The notes below the pieces were generated by a model. The model did no database searches and was not told the DNA's origin. It worked only from the letters and a program-made list of their open reading frames with translations. Positions 28,062 to 36,476 of a stretch of DNA of 64,000 nt are shown here, one piece after another. Origin of the DNA: Actinoallomurus sp048498315 (GTDB taxonomy: Bacteria; Actinomycetota; Actinomycetes; Streptosporangiales; Streptosporangiaceae). The stretch spans positions 4,118 through 68,117 of the forward strand of contig JBEHYF010000009.1 in NCBI GenBank assembly GCA_048498315.1, read 5' to 3'. Position 1 is the stretch's first letter. Each line of letters opens with the position of its first letter. The position numbers and the translations under genes are program-made.

Positions 28062-28825
28062 GCGGCCGCTCCTTCCTTCAGCGCCGCCGTCAGCTCCCGG
28101 TGGAGCGCGACGAAGTCCGGGTGGACGCGCAGCTCGTCGGCGACCCGCGGCCGGGGCAGCTCGATCGGGCGGTCGAGCACGATGCGGCCGAGGCGGCCCA
28201 GGACGACGACGCGGTCGCCGAGCAGCAGCGCCTCCTCGATGTCGTGGGTGACGAAGACGACGGTCTGGCCGCTGCCCTGCCACAGCCGGAGCAGCTCGGC
28301 CTGCAGGTCGCCGCGGAGCTGGGCGTCGAGCGCCCCGAACGGCTCGTCCATCAACAGCGTCTCGGGCTCGCCGGCGAGCATCCGTGCCAGGCTCACCCGA
28401 CGCCGCATGCCGCCGGACAGCTCGCGCGGATAGTGCCGGGCGAAGCCGCCCAGGCTGACCCGCTCGATGAGCTCGTCGGCGCGCTCGCGCCGCGTCTTCG
28501 CCGGCACTCCCCTGATCTCCAGCGGCATCTCGATGTTGCGGCGGACGTCCCGCCACGGCATGAGGGTGTCGGACTGGGTGAGGTAGCCGATCTCGGTCCG
28601 CGGCCCGGTCACGAGGCGGTCGCGGTACGTGACGGTGCCGGACGTGGGCCGCAGGAGCCCGGCGACCAGGTTCAGCAGCGTCGACTTGCCGCATCCGCTG
28701 CGGCCGAGGACGGTGACGAAGCCGCCCTCTTCGACGGAGAGGGAGAAGTCGCGCAGCGCGACGATGCCCGCGTCGTCCTTGATGAAGTGCTTGGTCAGCT
28801 CCCGGGTCCGCAGGATCGCGCCCAT
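28058..28825 (-). CDS. ABC transporter ATP-binding protein (SsuB/TauB-like)
   Basis: A 255-residue ATPase with Walker A GRSGCGKST (41-49), Q-loop near LTQSDTLMPW, signature LSGGMRRRVSLA, Walker B LLMDEPFGALD and the switch His in FVTHDIEEAL. Length and the MPWRDVRRNIEMPL stretch are typical of nitrate/sulfonate/taurine importers. It overlaps the aldolase-like gene upstream and the permease downstream by ATGA junctions, so enzymes and importer form one operon. Confidence 0.92.
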   Translation of the reverse strand: MGAILRTRELTKHFIKDDAGIVALRDFSLSVEEGGFVTVLGRSGCGKSTLLNLVAGLLRPTSGTVTYRDRLVTGPRTEIGYLTQSDTLMPWRDVRRNIEMPLEIRGVPAKTRRERADELIERVSLGGFARHYPRELSGGMRRRVSLARMLAGEPETLLMDEPFGALDAQLRGDLQAELLRLWQGSGQTVVFVTHDIEEALLLGDRVVVLGRLGRIVLDRPIELPRPRVADELRVHPDFVALHRELTAALKEGAAA

Positions 28826-29460
28826 CAGCCGCCTCCGCCCTCGTCGGCGGCGCGCATGCCGTACGCGTCGTAGCTGAGCTCACCGGCCCGCCACCGCTCG
28901 CGCAGGCCGGCCTCCTTGGCCAGCCGCTCGCGCACCGCCGCCAGGGTCGGCTCGACGTCGTCCGCCGGGACGACGACCGCGCCGTCGTCGTCGAGGACGA
29001 CGAAGTCGCCGGTGCGGATGGTGGCGCCGCCGACGACGACCGGGCCGCCGATGGACCCGCGCGCGTTCTTCGTCGCGCCGCGGACGCGGACCCACCGGGT
29101 CCACACCGGCAGGCCCAGCGCGCGCAGCTCGGCGACGTCGCGGACGGACGCGTCGACCAGCACGGCCGCGGCGCCGTGCACCTTCGCCTGCGTGGCGAGC
29201 AACTCGCCCACCAGTGCGACCGGGCGCGGCTCCGGCATGGTGAGCACGAGCACCTCGCCGGGACGTACGTTCGCCATCACCTCGTGCACGGCGCGGTTGT
29301 CGTCCTGCCCGCACAGCGCCGTGCGGGCGCGGCCCGCGACGGCGACGCCCGGCAGCACCGGGTGCAGGTCCGCGTCGATCAGGCCCTTCCGGCCGGCCGC
29401 CTCGTACACCGTGGCGACGCCGGCCGCGGCCAGCTCCTTCTCGGGGGTCGCCGCGGTCAC
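28825..29460 (-). CDS. RraA/HMG-CHA aldolase family protein
   Basis: A 211-residue member of the RraA fold, which in catabolic settings is 4-hydroxy-4-methyl-2-oxoglutarate / 4-carboxy-4-hydroxy-2-oxoadipate aldolase. It cleaves to pyruvate plus pyruvate or oxaloacetate. Key residues are in place: GRARTALCGQDDNRAVHE, the pyruvate-binding VDASVRDVAELRALGLPV (Arg-Asp pair), and GATIRTGDFVVLDDDGAVVV. The GTG at 29460 overlaps the stop of the GalB-like gene. That gene would supply exactly this aldolase's substrate in gallate and protocatechuate meta-cleavage, which favours the aldolase over an RNase-regulator role. Confidence 0.8.
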   Translation of the reverse strand: MTAATPEKELAAAGVATVYEAAGRKGLIDADLHPVLPGVAVAGRARTALCGQDDNRAVHEVMANVRPGEVLVLTMPEPRPVALVGELLATQAKVHGAAAVLVDASVRDVAELRALGLPVWTRWVRVRGATKNARGSIGGPVVVGGATIRTGDFVVLDDDGAVVVPADDVEPTLAAVRERLAKEAGLRERWRAGELSYDAYGMRAADEGGGG

Positions 29461-30173
29461 AGCGCCTCCACCACGTTGGGCAGGAGCCGCTGGAACGCCT
29501 CCGCCTGCCGGATGGCGCCGTCGCCGGTGACCTTGCGGGCGTGGTTGCCGCGCTGGTCGGCGCGCTGGGTGTAGTACTCCCGCAGGTACTCCTGGGCGGC
29601 CATCGCCGCCATCGCCTCCCGTTTTCTCTCGAAGACCGGCGTGATGTCGACGTACACCGTGGGCGTGAATCCGCACAGCTCGGGCTGGTGCGGCTCGAAG
29701 ACGAGGAACTCCGACGGCGGCGCGGTGCGGAACCCGCTCGCGACGCCGGCGCCGGAGGTCAGCAGTCGCGCCTGCGCGACCGCCGCGTGCGCGGCCGGGT
29801 GGTCGGGGTTGAACGGGTCGCGCTCGGGGTGGGTCAGCACGACGTGCGGGGCGAAGTCGCGCATCAGCTCGGCCAGCCGGTCGATCGCCTCCGGGCCGAC
29901 CCGCAGCGGGTAGTCGCCCAGGTCGAACGCCTCGAAACGGGCACCCACCGCGGTGGCCGCCTGCTCGGCCTCGATGTGCCGGATCCGCTTGACGTTCTCC
30001 TCCGTCTGGCCGGGCTCCTGCCACAGCTTCCCCGACTCGCCCCGCTCTCCGTAGGAGAGGGCGACGACGACCGCCTCGCCGCCACGCGCGGTGTGGGCGG
30101 CGATGGCGCCGGCGGCGCGCCACACGAAGTCGGCGCTGTGCGCGCCGACCACCAGCATCCGGCGCACACTCAA
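29457..30173 (-). CDS. PIG-L family protein, 4-oxalomesaconate hydratase (GalB)-like
   Basis: A 238-residue PIG-L/LmbE-fold metalloprotein. Instead of the usual AHPDDE metal motif it has VVGAHSADFVWRAAGAIAAH, then SYGERGESGKLW, the pattern I recall from GalB, which hydrates 4-oxalomesaconate rather than deacetylating sugars. The TTG start at 30173 overlaps the upstream stop (TTGA) and has an AGGAGG site 7 nt before it; GTG 30167 is an alternative. Placed directly before the RraA-type aldolase, it fits consecutive steps of a gallate/protocatechuate-4,5-cleavage lower pathway. The ring-cleavage dioxygenase is not in the window. Confidence 0.72.
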   Translation of the reverse strand: MSVRRMLVVGAHSADFVWRAAGAIAAHTARGGEAVVVALSYGERGESGKLWQEPGQTEENVKRIRHIEAEQAATAVGARFEAFDLGDYPLRVGPEAIDRLAELMRDFAPHVVLTHPERDPFNPDHPAAHAAVAQARLLTSGAGVASGFRTAPPSEFLVFEPHQPELCGFTPTVYVDITPVFERKREAMAAMAAQEYLREYYTQRADQRGNHARKVTGDGAIRQAEAFQRLLPNVVEAL

Positions 30174-31216
30174 CGGACGGCCTCCTCACCGCTCGCACGG
30201 CCGGCGGTGGCCGTGCCGCCCGCGCCGGGCGGCGCGCCGCCCCCGCCGTTCCCGTCGTCCGCAGCGTCCACGCCCGCGGCGCCCGCGGCGCGCTCGGCGT
30301 CGACGCCGGCCAGCCGCCGGGAGTTGTCCACCGCCATGGTCCGCACCTCTTCTTCGGTGAAGCCCTCGGCGAGCAGCCGGTCCGCGAGCAGCGCCAGGCC
30401 GTCCTCGACCGGAGGGTTGAACGGCTGGCCCAGGTCGCTGGAGAGCACCGAGTGCTCCGGGCCGACCGCGCGGATGTTCCCCAGCCACACGTCCCAGCCG
30501 ACCTTGCCGGTGTACGGGGTGGTGAAGCAGCGCTCCAGCAGGGCGCCCTTGGCGGCCAGGGCGCGCTGCCGTTCGATCCCGATCCGCTGGGAGGTGAACT
30601 CCGGATGGGTCACCACGATCCGCCGCACGCCCTCCTCGACCGCCGCGCCGACGACCGCGTCGATCTCGTCCGCGCTGAGATGGCCCGTCGCCAGCGTCAT
30701 GTCGTACTTGGCGATCACCCGCAGCACCTGCCGGGTCGGCTCCGGGACGCCTCCGTCCGGGTCGAGCACGTCGACCGGGTCGGCGGCCATGCCCTCGGCG
30801 CGCAGCTCGTCTTGCAGCCGCGCCCACATCGGCGGCTTGGCACCCTCGGGGTCGCGGGCGGTGCAGGACCGCTGATTCGCGCTGTCAACGGTGGGCAGCC
30901 ACACGACCTGCGCGCCGCAGCGGCCGGCGATCTCCACGGCGATCGGGTTCATGCCGCCGACCGAACCGTTCAGGGTGATCGCGCCGACCGCCGCGATGCC
31001 CGGCACGGCGGCGCGTACGACGGCGGCGCGCTCGGCCGTAGGGACGTAGTGGGACTTCAGGACGAACCCGGCCAGCCCCACCCCGAGGAACCGGGCGGCG
31101 AGGGTCACGTCGTCGATCCGGCGGGTCATGACGTCGGGCGCGACGTGGACGTGGGTGTCGTACGCCCCCGTGACGAGCTCACGCGCCCGGCGGGAGGGGA
31201 TCGGATGGCCGGCCAT
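30170..31216 (-). CDS. Metal-dependent hydrolase, DUF6282-like amidohydrolase fold
   Basis: A 348-residue protein. The N-terminal GAYDTHVHVAPDVMTRR has the HxH metal motif of amidohydrolase-type TIM barrels. Further likely ligands are in LKSHYVPT, LATGHLSADE and VTHPEF, and LSSDLGQPFNPP supplies a final Asp. The last 45 residues are low-complexity Gly/Ala. It resembles DUF6282 proteins (family name from memory). By position first in the catabolic operon, it could open a lactone such as 2-pyrone-4,6-dicarboxylate, as LigI does, but this is inference. GGGAGTGTC precedes the ATG. Confidence 0.7.
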   Translation of the reverse strand: MAGHPIPSRRARELVTGAYDTHVHVAPDVMTRRIDDVTLAARFLGVGLAGFVLKSHYVPTAERAAVVRAAVPGIAAVGAITLNGSVGGMNPIAVEIAGRCGAQVVWLPTVDSANQRSCTARDPEGAKPPMWARLQDELRAEGMAADPVDVLDPDGGVPEPTRQVLRVIAKYDMTLATGHLSADEIDAVVGAAVEEGVRRIVVTHPEFTSQRIGIERQRALAAKGALLERCFTTPYTGKVGWDVWLGNIRAVGPEHSVLSSDLGQPFNPPVEDGLALLADRLLAEGFTEEEVRTMAVDNSRRLAGVDAERAAGAAGVDAADDGNGGGGAPPGAGGTATAGRASGEEAVR

Positions 31217-31655
31217 GACACTCCCAACTTGTCGACATGATGATGAAATAGATTGTTAACAATCTCATCGACTTGTCAACCATGTCCGCCTCCGGATCGC
31301 GGATCCGCCCGGACCGGCGGTCGGCCCATGCGACCCGCGCCCGGCGGGCCGCCGGCTCCCCATGCGCCGGCCGACCGGCTCCCGCGCCCACGGCAGGTCT
31401 CCGCGCCACAACCGATCCCCGCGCCCCGAACGAACCTCCGCACTCCGGGCAGGTCTCCGCGTCCCAGCCGGCCTTCGCGCTCCGGATCGCCCCCCGCACC
31501 CCCGGGCGGACACCGCACCCCCGGCCGGGCGCTGCGACGCCTGGCCGGCCGCCGCAGGGCGGCCGGGTCGCCGACCGGCGCGTGCCGCCGATTCCGGCCG
31601 GACGGCGGAGCGCCGCGGCCGGTCACCGCTGGCCGTGAGCCGCCCGGACGGCCGC
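31217..31655. other. 439-bp gap with operator and degenerate repeats
   Basis: The first 50 bp hold the operon promoter region with a perfect 16-bp palindrome. From about 31370 to 31545 the sequence is a degenerate tandem array of CTCCGCRCYCC-like units spaced about 16-22 bp, including an exact 14-bp repeat GGCAGGTCTCCGCG at 31392 and 31448. No frame shows coding character. Confidence 0.45.
31250..31265. promoter_or_regulatory. Perfect 16-bp palindrome, likely GntR/FadR-type operator
   Basis: AGATTGTTAACAATCT is fully self-complementary and lies 34 bp before the hydrolase start in an AT-rich patch of an otherwise very GC-rich region. It contains ATTG-N4-CAAT, as does the site before the nearby GntR gene. 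TGTCGACA at 31230-31237 is a second, short palindrome beside it. Confidence 0.72.
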
Positions 31656-32354
31656 TCAGCGGAGCAAGCCCCGGGCGGCCGCGCGGTCGGCCTTCCTGAG
31701 CGCCTCGATCACGCTGGCGAGGTGCTCCCGCGCGGCCCGTTCGGCCGTCCGCGGGTCACGCGCGCAGATGGCGTCGATCATGGCCAGGTGTTCCGGCAGC
31801 GACACCGCCGGCCGGCCCGGCTGGATCGCCAGCCGGAACTGGTGCCGGACGCTCTGCGCGCGCAGGCGTTCGATCACGCCCTGCGCGGTCGCCTGCCCGC
31901 TCAGCTCCCGGATCCGGCGGTGCAGTTCCTGGTTGAGGTCGGAGTAGCCGAGCACGTCGCCCGAGGCCACCGCCTCCTGCATGCGCCGCCCGATGCCGCG
32001 CAGTTCGCCCGCCTCCGCGTCGTTGATCCGCTCGGCCGCCTTCGCCGCGCACAGCCCTTCGACGACCATGCGCACCTCGGTGATCTCCACGGCCTCCTCC
32101 AGGGAGACCGCGCGGACGCGGGCGCCCCGGTGCTGGAAGCGCTCGACCAGCCCCTCGTTCTCCAGTTGCAGGAGCGCCGACCGCACGGCGCTGCGGCTGG
32201 CCGAGAACCGCTCCGACAGGTCGGCCTCCACGAGGCGCTGCTCGGGCGCGAACTCGCCGTGGACGATCGCGTCCCGGAGCGCCTCGAGAACGGAGCCGGA
32301 GGCGCCGGGCGCGGAGTCGGAGGCCGGGACCACGGCGTCATCCTCTGCCGGCAC
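31656..32354 (-). CDS. GntR-family regulator, FadR/FCD subfamily
   Basis: A 232-residue regulator: winged helix about 18-85 (LRDAIVHGEFAPEQRLVEAD, SRSAVRSALLQLENEGLV) and a helical FCD effector domain with metal/ligand residues in LNQELHRRIRELSG and LPEHLAMIDAICARD. The GTG at 32354 has AGGGAGA 5 nt upstream. It is divergent from the DUF1932 dehydrogenase and its gene ends toward the catabolic operon. The shared ATTG-N4-CAAT sites suggest it controls both its own promoter and the operon at 31216, with a carboxylic acid as inducer. Confidence 0.9.
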   Translation of the reverse strand: MPAEDDAVVPASDSAPGASGSVLEALRDAIVHGEFAPEQRLVEADLSERFSASRSAVRSALLQLENEGLVERFQHRGARVRAVSLEEAVEITEVRMVVEGLCAAKAAERINDAEAGELRGIGRRMQEAVASGDVLGYSDLNQELHRRIRELSGQATAQGVIERLRAQSVRHQFRLAIQPGRPAVSLPEHLAMIDAICARDPRTAERAAREHLASVIEALRKADRAAARGLLR

Positions 32355-32415
32355 ATCATCTCCCTGTGATCCGCCGACCTCGAACCGCCGCCGCGCGGCG
32401 GAGATGGCCGGAGAT

Positions 32416-32427
32416 ATTGTCACCAAT
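32416..32427. promoter_or_regulatory. ATTG-N4-CAAT site in the GntR/DUF1932 divergent promoter
   Basis: ATTGTCACCAAT repeats the arms and spacing of the palindrome core at 31250-31265. It lies 62 bp before the GntR start and 66 bp before the dehydrogenase start. Confidence 0.55.
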
Positions 32428-32492
32428 TTTGTTGTTAGGTTAGCGTACGCACGACCGGTCCCCGGCCGCACGACACGAGGAGGCAGCCACCC

Positions 32493-33281
32493 GTGAGCCC
32501 CGCTGACGTGGAAGGTGCCCGCATCGCCGTGCTCGGCCTCGGCGAGGCGGGCGGCGCGATCGCCGCCGACCTCGCGGCCGCCGGAGCGTGCGTGCGCGGC
32601 TACGACCCCGACCCCGCGAAGGCGGCGCCGCCGGGCGTCGCCGCCGCCGGTTCGGAGGCCGAGGCGGTGCGCGGCTGCGTGCTGGTGCTGAGCGTCAACA
32701 GCTCGGCCGACGCCGTCGGCGCGCTGTGTGCCGGGCTGGCGGGCGCCGGTCCGGACACCCTCTGGGCCGACCTGAACACCGCCGCCCCGCGCAAGAAACG
32801 GGAGCTCGACGAGATCGCCACCGGGCGTGGCGTCGCGTTCGCCGACGTCTCCCTGATGGCCCCGGTTCCGGGCCGCGGCCTGCGCACGCCGATGCTGGCC
32901 TCGGCCGGCGGCGCGCGGCGCTACGCCGAGTTGCTGTCGCCGCTCGGCGCCGCCGTCGACGTCCTCGACGGCCCCGCCGGCCTGGCCGCCGAGCGCAAGC
33001 TGCTGCGCAGCGTCTTCTTCAAGGGGCTGGCCGCCGCCGTTGTCGAGGCCCTGGAGGCCGGGCGCGCGGCCGGGTGCGAGGAGTGGCTGCGGGGGAACAT
33101 CGCCGAGGAGCTGTCCCGGGCCGGCGCCGCCACGGTCGACCGGCTCGTCGACGGCAGCCGCCGGCACGCCGTGCGCCGCAGGGCCGAGATGGCGGCCGCC
33201 GCCGAGATGCTGGCGGACCTGGGCGTCGAGCCTCTGGTCAGCGCGGCCAGCCGGGACCTCCTCGCCCGCATCGCCGGCTGA
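32493..33281 (+). CDS. NAD-binding dehydrogenase with DUF1932 C-terminal domain
   Basis: A 262-residue 6-phosphogluconate/3-hydroxyisobutyrate dehydrogenase-like protein. The N-terminal Rossmann domain (VLGLGEAGGAIAADLAAAG, from residue 11) is followed by a C-terminal helical DUF1932 domain, with GPAGLAAERKLLRSVFFKGL holding the lysine expected at the active site. The GTG at 32493 has GAGGAGG 9 nt upstream. Divergence from the FadR-type regulator places it in the same catabolic regulon, where it may oxidise a hydroxy-acid intermediate, in the manner of LigC-type steps (inference). Confidence 0.82.
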   Translation: MSPADVEGARIAVLGLGEAGGAIAADLAAAGACVRGYDPDPAKAAPPGVAAAGSEAEAVRGCVLVLSVNSSADAVGALCAGLAGAGPDTLWADLNTAAPRKKRELDEIATGRGVAFADVSLMAPVPGRGLRTPMLASAGGARRYAELLSPLGAAVDVLDGPAGLAAERKLLRSVFFKGLAAAVVEALEAGRAAGCEEWLRGNIAEELSRAGAATVDRLVDGSRRHAVRRRAEMAAAAEMLADLGVEPLVSAASRDLLARIAG

Positions 33282-33648
33282 GACGCGGCCTCCCCGCTCG
33301 CCGTGCCGGGCTCCCATGCGGCCGCCCGGCGAACGCCGGCCGAGATCCGGCCGCGGCGCGGCACCCTGTGGAGCACACGGCGCGGTCCCGCGGCGGCCGG
33401 CGTCCGCGCCGCCCGCCCCCCTTCCGCCGTCCCGCACTGACCCGCCAGCCCGCAGCCGGACGGCCGGGCGCGCCGCCGTCCCGCCCGTCTTCCCCCGCCG
33501 CCGTGGCACCCGGCACCGTGCGCGGGCCGCCGGGACCGGCCGGTCGTCGGCGGCACGCTTCGCAGGGCGAACGGGCGGAGACGCGAGGGAGGAGACGACG
33601 GAGGGGCCCGGACGCCGGGCGTCCGGGCCCCCTCGCGGGCCGTGGAGC
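33282..33648. other. 367-bp gene-free convergent gap
   Basis: Very GC-rich sequence with no convincing frame. It lies between the 3' ends of the dehydrogenase and L,D-transpeptidase genes, and a terminator hairpin stands at its right end. Confidence 0.4.
33601..33634. terminator. Strong convergent terminator
   Basis: GAGGGGCCCGGACG (33601-33614) pairs with CGTCCGGGCCCCCTC (33620-33634), one bulged C, around a CCGGG loop. The 14-bp stem starts 15 bp past the stop of the minus-strand L,D-transpeptidase gene and could stop transcription from both sides. Confidence 0.7.
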
Positions 33649-34932
33649 TCAGGCGTGCGCGGGCGCCGTCCGGGTGGGCGTCGACTGGGCCCTCGGCGGC
33701 GACGCGGGCGTGCCGCTCGTGCCGCTCAACGGCGTCGTCGTCACCACGTGGTCACCGGCGCTGCCCTTCAGCCACTTGCTGAACGACATCTGCCAGTAGC
33801 CCCAGCCGTTGTTCCACTCCAGCTGGCGGGAGCTGCCGGTGATGATGACCACGTCGCCGCGGTAGCTCAGGTTGTAGAACCAGCGGGCGCCGGAGATCGA
33901 CTGCCGCACGCAGCCGTGGCTGCAGTTGCGGTGGCCGAGGCACTCGAAGTCGCCCGGGCTCTGGTGCATGTACTCGCCGCTGTTGCTGATCTGCACGTCC
34001 TTCAGCACCAGCTCGTGGTAGTAGCCCGGCTCGCCCTTCTTGATGTTCGGCGAGGTCATCCAGACCTCGGGCATCTTCCCCATTGTGAGGTGGATGCCGC
34101 TGGTGGTGCGGAAGTCGTTGCCGTGCGAGTCGAAGCCGCCCATGCCCCCGCTGATCGGGATGGTCTTGGCGAGCTTGCCGTCGACGTAGACCTTGCTCTT
34201 GTGGGTCTTCAGGCTCACGTGCGCGATGTGCGAGGCACCGATCTTGAAGCTGCGCGTGTAGTCCCTGGTGCCGTACACGCCGGGCGCCGCCCGCACCCCG
34301 GCCAGGTGCGCGACCAGGCTGACCTGGCTGTGCGCGGGCCAGTACGTCTTGGTGCGGAAGATGGCCTGCTCGTTGCTGATCCAGCGCCAGGCACCCTGCA
34401 TCGGCGTGGTCGACCTGACCTCCAGCGCGCGCTCGACGGCGGCCTCGTTGCGGACGGGCCGGTTGAAGGTCACGGTGATCGGCATGCCGATGCCGACGGT
34501 CTCACCGGACATCGGGATCACGTCGCTGATCCGGAGCGTCGAGGACGCCTTGAGGGTCTTGAAGTTGCTCGTGGCGGTCGTCGTGCGCCCGGCGGCGTTC
34601 TTCGCCGTCGCGGTGACCGTGTACGAGGTGCCGGGCTTGAGCGTCCAGGTGCTGTGCCAGGTCTTCTTGTCCGGCGATAGGGTGCCCTCGACGGTGTCGC
34701 CGCCGCCCCGCACCGTCACCTGCTCCAGCACTCCGCCGCCGGCGGTCACTGTCACGCCCTTGTCAGGGCGTGCCTTGGTGGTGCCGTTCGCCGGAGTGAT
34801 CGCGGCGGTGGCGGCGGCCACCTTCGCCGACTTGCCGACCGAGGCCGCGTTTCCGCTGGACGAGCAGGCCGCGGCCGGGATGAGAAGGAGTCCGGCCACC
34901 GCCGAAGTGATCACTGATCGCCTGATGCCCAC
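33649..34932 (-). CDS. L,D-transpeptidase lipoprotein (YkuD with Ig-like domains)
   Basis: A 427-residue cell-wall enzyme that makes 3-3 peptide crosslinks. A lipobox ends at Cys23 (LLLIPAAACSSS). Two immunoglobulin-like domains follow (about 40-130 and 133-230), as in mycobacterial LdtMt2. The YkuD catalytic domain runs about 235-375 with the active motif HRNCSHGCVRQS, nucleophile Cys341. An unusual Ser/Thr/Pro-rich tail closes the protein. The GTG at 34932 has AAGGTGGGG upstream. It acts outside the membrane on peptidoglycan. Confidence 0.93.
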   Translation of the reverse strand: MGIRRSVITSAVAGLLLIPAAACSSSGNAASVGKSAKVAAATAAITPANGTTKARPDKGVTVTAGGGVLEQVTVRGGGDTVEGTLSPDKKTWHSTWTLKPGTSYTVTATAKNAAGRTTTATSNFKTLKASSTLRISDVIPMSGETVGIGMPITVTFNRPVRNEAAVERALEVRSTTPMQGAWRWISNEQAIFRTKTYWPAHSQVSLVAHLAGVRAAPGVYGTRDYTRSFKIGASHIAHVSLKTHKSKVYVDGKLAKTIPISGGMGGFDSHGNDFRTTSGIHLTMGKMPEVWMTSPNIKKGEPGYYHELVLKDVQISNSGEYMHQSPGDFECLGHRNCSHGCVRQSISGARWFYNLSYRGDVVIITGSSRQLEWNNGWGYWQMSFSKWLKGSAGDHVVTTTPLSGTSGTPASPPRAQSTPTRTAPAHA

Positions 34933-35115
34933 CTGCTGACCCCACCTTTACGGCAGACGATGCACGACGCAGAACCGTTGTTGGTTGCGGCGCACATCCG
35001 TAATTCCCCGGTTAATCCGAGCATCATAGTATCGATCATTGGAAATGACCGGAGATCGCGGGATTGCCCTCCCGCCGGCCCCGTGCGCGCCCGCCGACGG
35101 CCGGCCGCCACGCGG

Positions 35116-36354
35116 TCAGAGATGGAGGATCACGAGGGCGATGTCGTCTGTGGCCCCGCCGAGCACGCCGAGCTCGGCGATGACGGCGTCGGCCAGCGAC
35201 TCTGCGCCCAGGCGGCGGTGCCGGACCAGGCTTCCGACGAGCCGGTCGAGCCCGACGCCGATGTCCTCGCCGCGCCGTTCGACCAGGCCGTCAGTGTAGA
35301 GGGCGAGCGTGGCGCCTTTTTCGTAGGAGAGGCCGGCCTGGGGATGCCCTTGGGCCTGGAGGCGGGCACCGAGCGGGGGTTCGACGACCTCGTCGAGAAG
35401 CCGCGGCGTGCCGTCCGGGGACAGCAGGACCGGCGGGAGGTGACCCGCGCGGCTGTAGCCGATGGTGCGCGCGGCACAGTCGATCACGACCTGGACGACC
35501 GTCGTGGCGAGGGCGCCATCGATGCATTCGGCACAGCGGCCGAGGACGTCGAGCGCCCGGGCGGGTCCGTCGACGGCGCGGACCGCGGTGCTGAGCGCGC
35601 TGCGGAGCTGGCCCATCACGCAGGCCGCGTGAAGGCCGTGACCCACGACGTCCCCGACCGCCACGGCGACGCGTTCGTCGCCGAGGTCGACCAGGTCGTA
35701 CCAGTCACCGCAGACGTTCAGCGAGCCCACGGCGGGCAGGTAGCGGACGGCGAAGTGCGGGGGGATCCGGGGTGGCGCGTGGGGAAGCATGGCCTGCTGC
35801 AGGGCCAGGGCGACCTCGCGCTCGTGGGCGTGGGCCTTCCGGAGCTGCTCGTTGAGCCGCTGCAGCTCGTTCGCCCGCACGTAGAGCTCGGCCTCAATCT
35901 CGGACTCGCACGCATCCGGGCCGGCCCCGCAGCATGCATGGCCGCGCTCGCGGATGAACGCCGTCACGTCCTCCGCCCGGTGGATGATCGCTGCCACCGA
36001 GCCGTCGGGGCGCAGGATCGGGATGTTGATCGGGCTCCAGTACCGTTCCTCGAACGTCCCCGGCTTGCCCATCACGGGGATGTCGTACTTCTGGGGGGCC
36101 TGGGTGTCCCTCCGGCCCGTCTCGAGGACGCGGTTCAGAGAGGCGTACAGGTTCCGCATCCCGTTGGACTCCGAGTCGGCGGGATTGTCGGGAAACGCGT
36201 CGAAGATGTACTTACCGACCAGCTCGTCCCTCTCCCGATCGGTCGCCTGGAGGTAGGCCGTGTTGGCGTCCGCGATGATCAGATCGGGCGACAGGATCAG
36301 GCACGGGCTCGGCGTGGCGTAAAAGAGCGCCCGATAGTCGATCTCTTCTTCCAT
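35116..36354 (-). CDS. PAS-domain PP2C (SpoIIE/RsbU-type) serine phosphatase
   Basis: A 412-residue signalling protein. An N-terminal PAS domain (about 8-125, YATPSPCLILSPDLIIADANTA in two parts) precedes a short coiled coil rich in Glu/Leu/Arg and a SpoIIE phosphatase domain from about 185. Metal-binding Asp residues lie in VCGDWYDLV and VAVGDVVGHGLHAA, with GATDDIALV at the end. Such proteins dephosphorylate anti-sigma antagonists. A STAS antagonist is encoded 7 kb away at 43603. The ATG at 36354 has GGGATGCC before it; the longer frame from 36390 lacks support. Confidence 0.9.
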   Translation of the reverse strand: MEEEIDYRALFYATPSPCLILSPDLIIADANTAYLQATDRERDELVGKYIFDAFPDNPADSESNGMRNLYASLNRVLETGRRDTQAPQKYDIPVMGKPGTFEERYWSPINIPILRPDGSVAAIIHRAEDVTAFIRERGHACCGAGPDACESEIEAELYVRANELQRLNEQLRKAHAHEREVALALQQAMLPHAPPRIPPHFAVRYLPAVGSLNVCGDWYDLVDLGDERVAVAVGDVVGHGLHAACVMGQLRSALSTAVRAVDGPARALDVLGRCAECIDGALATTVVQVVIDCAARTIGYSRAGHLPPVLLSPDGTPRLLDEVVEPPLGARLQAQGHPQAGLSYEKGATLALYTDGLVERRGEDIGVGLDRLVGSLVRHRRLGAESLADAVIAELGVLGGATDDIALVILHL

Positions 36355-36476
36355 GGCATCCCTGCATGCCTCATGGTGCCCCCGCAACACCGACAGCCTA
36401 TGCCAAAATTGGCCACATCATCCCATTGACCTGCGCGTTTACGCTAAGTTGCGACCGGGGCGGACGCCGCGCCTGG

